A stretch of 64,000 nucleotides of DNA from Palsa-504 sp963847965. GTDB taxonomy: Bacteria > Actinomycetota > Actinomycetes > Streptosporangiales > Streptosporangiaceae. The position numbers and the translations under genes are program-made. Below the pieces are notes generated by a model. The model searched no databases, was not told where the DNA came from, and saw only the letters and a program-made list of their open reading frames with translations. Location: positions 1-64,000 of the forward strand of contig CAWKCG010000039.1 of the NCBI GenBank assembly GCA_963847965.1. Reading direction: 5' to 3'. Of the stretch, positions 62,329 through 64,000 are shown in pieces. Within the stretch, counting starts at the first letter, position 1. Each line of letters begins with the position of its first letter.

Positions 62329-62371
62329 ACCGTTCGGGCATATTTTTCTTTTTCTCCCGAACGGCGGTGGT
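62329..62371. repeat. Dispersed repeat R1, copy 6: inverted repeat with A/T loop
   Basis: Left arm ACCGTTCGGG (62,329-62,338), loop TATTTTTCTTTTTCT, right arm CCCGAACGGCGGTGGT (62,356-62,371). It is a shorter variant of the complete copy at 35,453. It lies between the DUF3052 stop and the MFS gene. Confidence 0.75.
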
Positions 62372-62588
62372 GATCGTCCCGCGCCCTGCGTTCCCCGAGC
62401 GGCGGGTTGGCCGTAGCATGGCCGGTATGGGTTTTTATTGACGCTGAACGCCTGCGGTTTCCGCCCTGGCCGTCGCGCTCGCGGTCGAACTGGCCGACGA
62501 GCTTGTCGACGGCGTCAAGGGCGCCGCGCTGCCGCTGATCCGGCATGACCTGGGGCTGAGCTACGCGCAGATCGGGCTGCTCGCCTCG

Positions 62589-63860
62589 GTGCCGCTGCTG
62601 GTCGGCGGGCTGGTCGAACTGCCGCTCGGCACCCTGGCCGGTGATGGCCGGCGCCGTCGGCTGGCCGTGCTCGCCGGCGGGATCCTCTTCATCCTCTCCC
62701 TGGCGGCCGTCGCCGGTGCGCGGTCGTTCGTCGTGCTGCTGTGCGCCGTCACCGCCTTCTACCCGGCCTCGGGCGCGTTCGTGTCGCTGACCCAGGCCAC
62801 GCTGATGGACGCCTGGCCGGACCGGCAGGCCCAGGTGATGGCGCGCTGGGACCTGGCCGGGTCGGCGGGCGCGGTGGCCGGGCCGTTGCTGCTCACCGCG
62901 GTCCTGGCCGCCGGGGGCGGCTGGCGGGCCGCCTACCTGATCCTGGCCGGGCTGGCCTTGGTCGCGTGGGTCGGCACCTGCCTGCGGGATCCGCGCCCGG
63001 CTGTCGTTGAGGAGCGTCGGGAACCCGCGGGCCATTGGGCCCGCGAGCTTGGGAGCGCGCTGCGGAACTGGGCCGCGCTGCGCTGGCTCTGGCTGCTGAT
63101 CGTCGCCGACCTGCTGGTCGACGTGCTCACCGGGTTCCTCGCGCTGTACCTGGTGGACGTGGTGCACCTGCGGCCGGAGGTCGCCGCGCTGGCCATCGCC
63201 GTCCGCCTCGGCTCCGCCCTGGCCGGGGACGCCGTGCTGGTCTTCGTCCTGGAGCGCGCCGCGGTCTTCGACCTGACTGTCCTGCGGGTCAGCGCGGTCG
63301 CCGCCGCGCTGCTCTACCCGGGGTTCCTGCTTGCGCCGGGGCTGGCGGCGAAGCTGGTCATCCTGGCCGCGCTGAGCGCGGCTACCGCGCCGTGGTACCC
63401 GTTGCTCCAGGCTCGCCTGTACGGGAGCCTGCCCGGGCGCAGTTCGGTCGCCGTGACGCTGAGCAGCGCGGCCGGGATGGTCGGCGGACTCGGGCCGCTG
63501 GCGGTGGGGTTGGCCGCCCAGTGGTTCGGCCTGCCGCGGGCGCTGGCGGTCCTGACCATCGTCCCCGTCGTGATCCTGGCCGGTTCCGTGGAGCTTGGTT
63601 CCGTGGTGCGGCGGGGTTCTGGGCTGCGGCGGGGTTCTGGGCTGCGGCGGGGCGGGCGCGGGGGGTTCTGGGCTGCGGCGGGGTTCTGGGCTGCGGCGGG
63701 GTTCTGGGGTGCGGCGGGGTTCTGGGCTGCGGCGGGGTTCTGGGCTGCGGCGGGGTTCTGGGCTGCGGCGGGGTTCTGGGCTGCGGCGGGGTTCTGGGGT
63801 GCGGCGGGGTTCTGGGGTGCGGCGGGAATAGGCGCCTGGGACACGCGTTACCTCTACTGA
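62589..63860 (+). CDS. MFS transporter with uncertain start and repeat-expanded tail
   Basis: The frame from GTG 62589 gives 423 residues, but membrane-protein sequence in the same frame begins earlier (VALAVELADELVDGVKG, from about 62,463). No canonical start exists there; TTG 62438 (LTLNAC) would fit if one base near 62,455 is in error. Eleven or so helices are visible, with the family loop LGTLAGDGRRRRLAV between helices 2 and 3. After residue about 330 (VVILAGSVELGS) the protein turns into RRGSGL and GFWAAA repeats made by an 18-bp minisatellite. Substrate unknown. Confidence 0.8.
   Translation: MPLLVGGLVELPLGTLAGDGRRRRLAVLAGGILFILSLAAVAGARSFVVLLCAVTAFYPASGAFVSLTQATLMDAWPDRQAQVMARWDLAGSAGAVAGPLLLTAVLAAGGGWRAAYLILAGLALVAWVGTCLRDPRPAVVEERREPAGHWARELGSALRNWAALRWLWLLIVADLLVDVLTGFLALYLVDVVHLRPEVAALAIAVRLGSALAGDAVLVFVLERAAVFDLTVLRVSAVAAALLYPGFLLAPGLAAKLVILAALSAATAPWYPLLQARLYGSLPGRSSVAVTLSSAAGMVGGLGPLAVGLAAQWFGLPRALAVLTIVPVVILAGSVELGSVVRRGSGLRRGSGLRRGGRGGFWAAAGFWAAAGFWGAAGFWAAAGFWAAAGFWAAAGFWAAAGFWGAAGFWGAAGIGAWDTRYLY
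63609..63827 (+). repeat. 18-bp minisatellite at the end of the MFS gene
   Basis: About twelve tandem copies of an 18-bp unit (GCGGGGTTCTGGGCTGCG) with G/C variants (GGTGCG). An irregular stretch GGGGCGGGCGCGGGGG near 63,648 shifts the reading frame of the unit, so earlier copies encode RRGSGL and later ones GFWAAA. Copy number is likely to vary. Confidence 0.85.
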
Positions 63861-63924
63861 GAGGTTTTTTGCTCTCGGTGAGAGCAGCTCAGGCATCCCG
63901 GCCACCTCGACCCATCTCGACCAC

Positions 63925-64000
63925 ATGTCGACCAAGAAAATGCAGCTCATGAAAGGTTTCCCGGGCCGTAAGGTCAACGGCGAGAGCGTCAGCGAAGCGG
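63925..64000 (+). CDS. Start of an unidentified gene running off the window
   Basis: ATG 63925 opens MSTKKMQLMKGFPGRKVNGES to the window end with no stop. The ribosome site is poor. The family cannot be judged from 25 residues. The preceding 63,861-63,924 has only a short GCTCTC/GAGAGC hairpin. Confidence 0.35.
   Translation, partial: MSTKKMQLMKGFPGRKVNGESVSEA

Noticed and set aside
63861..63890. Terminator after the MFS gene
   Set aside because: The GCTCTC/GAGAGC hairpin has its T run before the stem on the plus strand and an A run after it on the minus strand, so it fits neither direction.
61944..63977. 677-residue minus-strand frame with PEPRRSPEPRR repeats
   Set aside because: The repeats are the reverse reading of the 18-bp minisatellite in the MFS gene; no real protein.

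Overview
The window is chromosomal DNA of a high-GC actinomycete. The gene order atpI-atpB-E-F-H-A-G-D, wecA, tsaC (sua5), prmC, prfA, rpmE, rho, thrB, thrC, hom, lysA, nrtL is the conserved block seen in Streptomyces and relatives. The protein sequences look like a Streptosporangiales-type lineage, but the genus cannot be fixed from the sequence alone.

Layout. (1) 1-21,533, minus strand, is the housekeeping block: ATP synthase operon with a Rex-like redox operator upstream, lipid-carrier sugar transferase, tRNA threonylcarbamoylation and release-factor genes, L31, Rho with a long low-complexity arm, the threonine/lysine genes, an ArgS-like anticodon-binding protein and a response regulator. 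(2) A tRNA-Arg(CCG) gene at 21,632 opens an accessory zone (to about 32.8 kb): an AT-richer membrane protein gene, a dead IS630-type transposase, VOC, Clp-N and PRC-barrel proteins, two related NB-ARC/TPR genes (one lacking its HTH and P-loop half) and a secreted protein. (3) 32.9-35.4 kb is a small acyl-CoA operon. (4) 35.5-43.5 kb is a divergent cluster of three paralogous ATP-grasp ligases, an M20 peptidase, an S51-like Ser-nucleophile protein and two alpha/beta-hydrolase esterases; it is my best candidate for an undescribed system. (5) 43.6-54.7 kb holds an HTH protein with two ClpX-type zinc fingers, a DUF222/HNH protein, soluble transhydrogenase, CsbD, a BtuF-like protein, and a signalling group (STAS, MerR-pseudoreceiver, double KaiC ATPase, TPR, HtrA). 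(6) 54.8-64 kb holds an S53 peptidase, an MreB-like protein, a PadR-ABC-FtsX operon, DUF3052 and an MFS protein with a minisatellite tail.

Two sequence-level themes cross these regions. First, a dispersed element with the core ACCACCGNTCGTTCGG, sometimes a full inverted repeat around an A/T-rich loop, occurs at six places, once inside a coding sequence. Second, single-base indels interrupt many otherwise good genes (atpD twice, hom, the ABC permease three times, both NB-ARC/TPR genes, DUF3052, a small conserved gene). Several lie in G/C or A homopolymers and some hit genes expected to be essential, so sequencing or assembly error is the likeliest cause. Reading frames and start sites in these genes should be treated accordingly.
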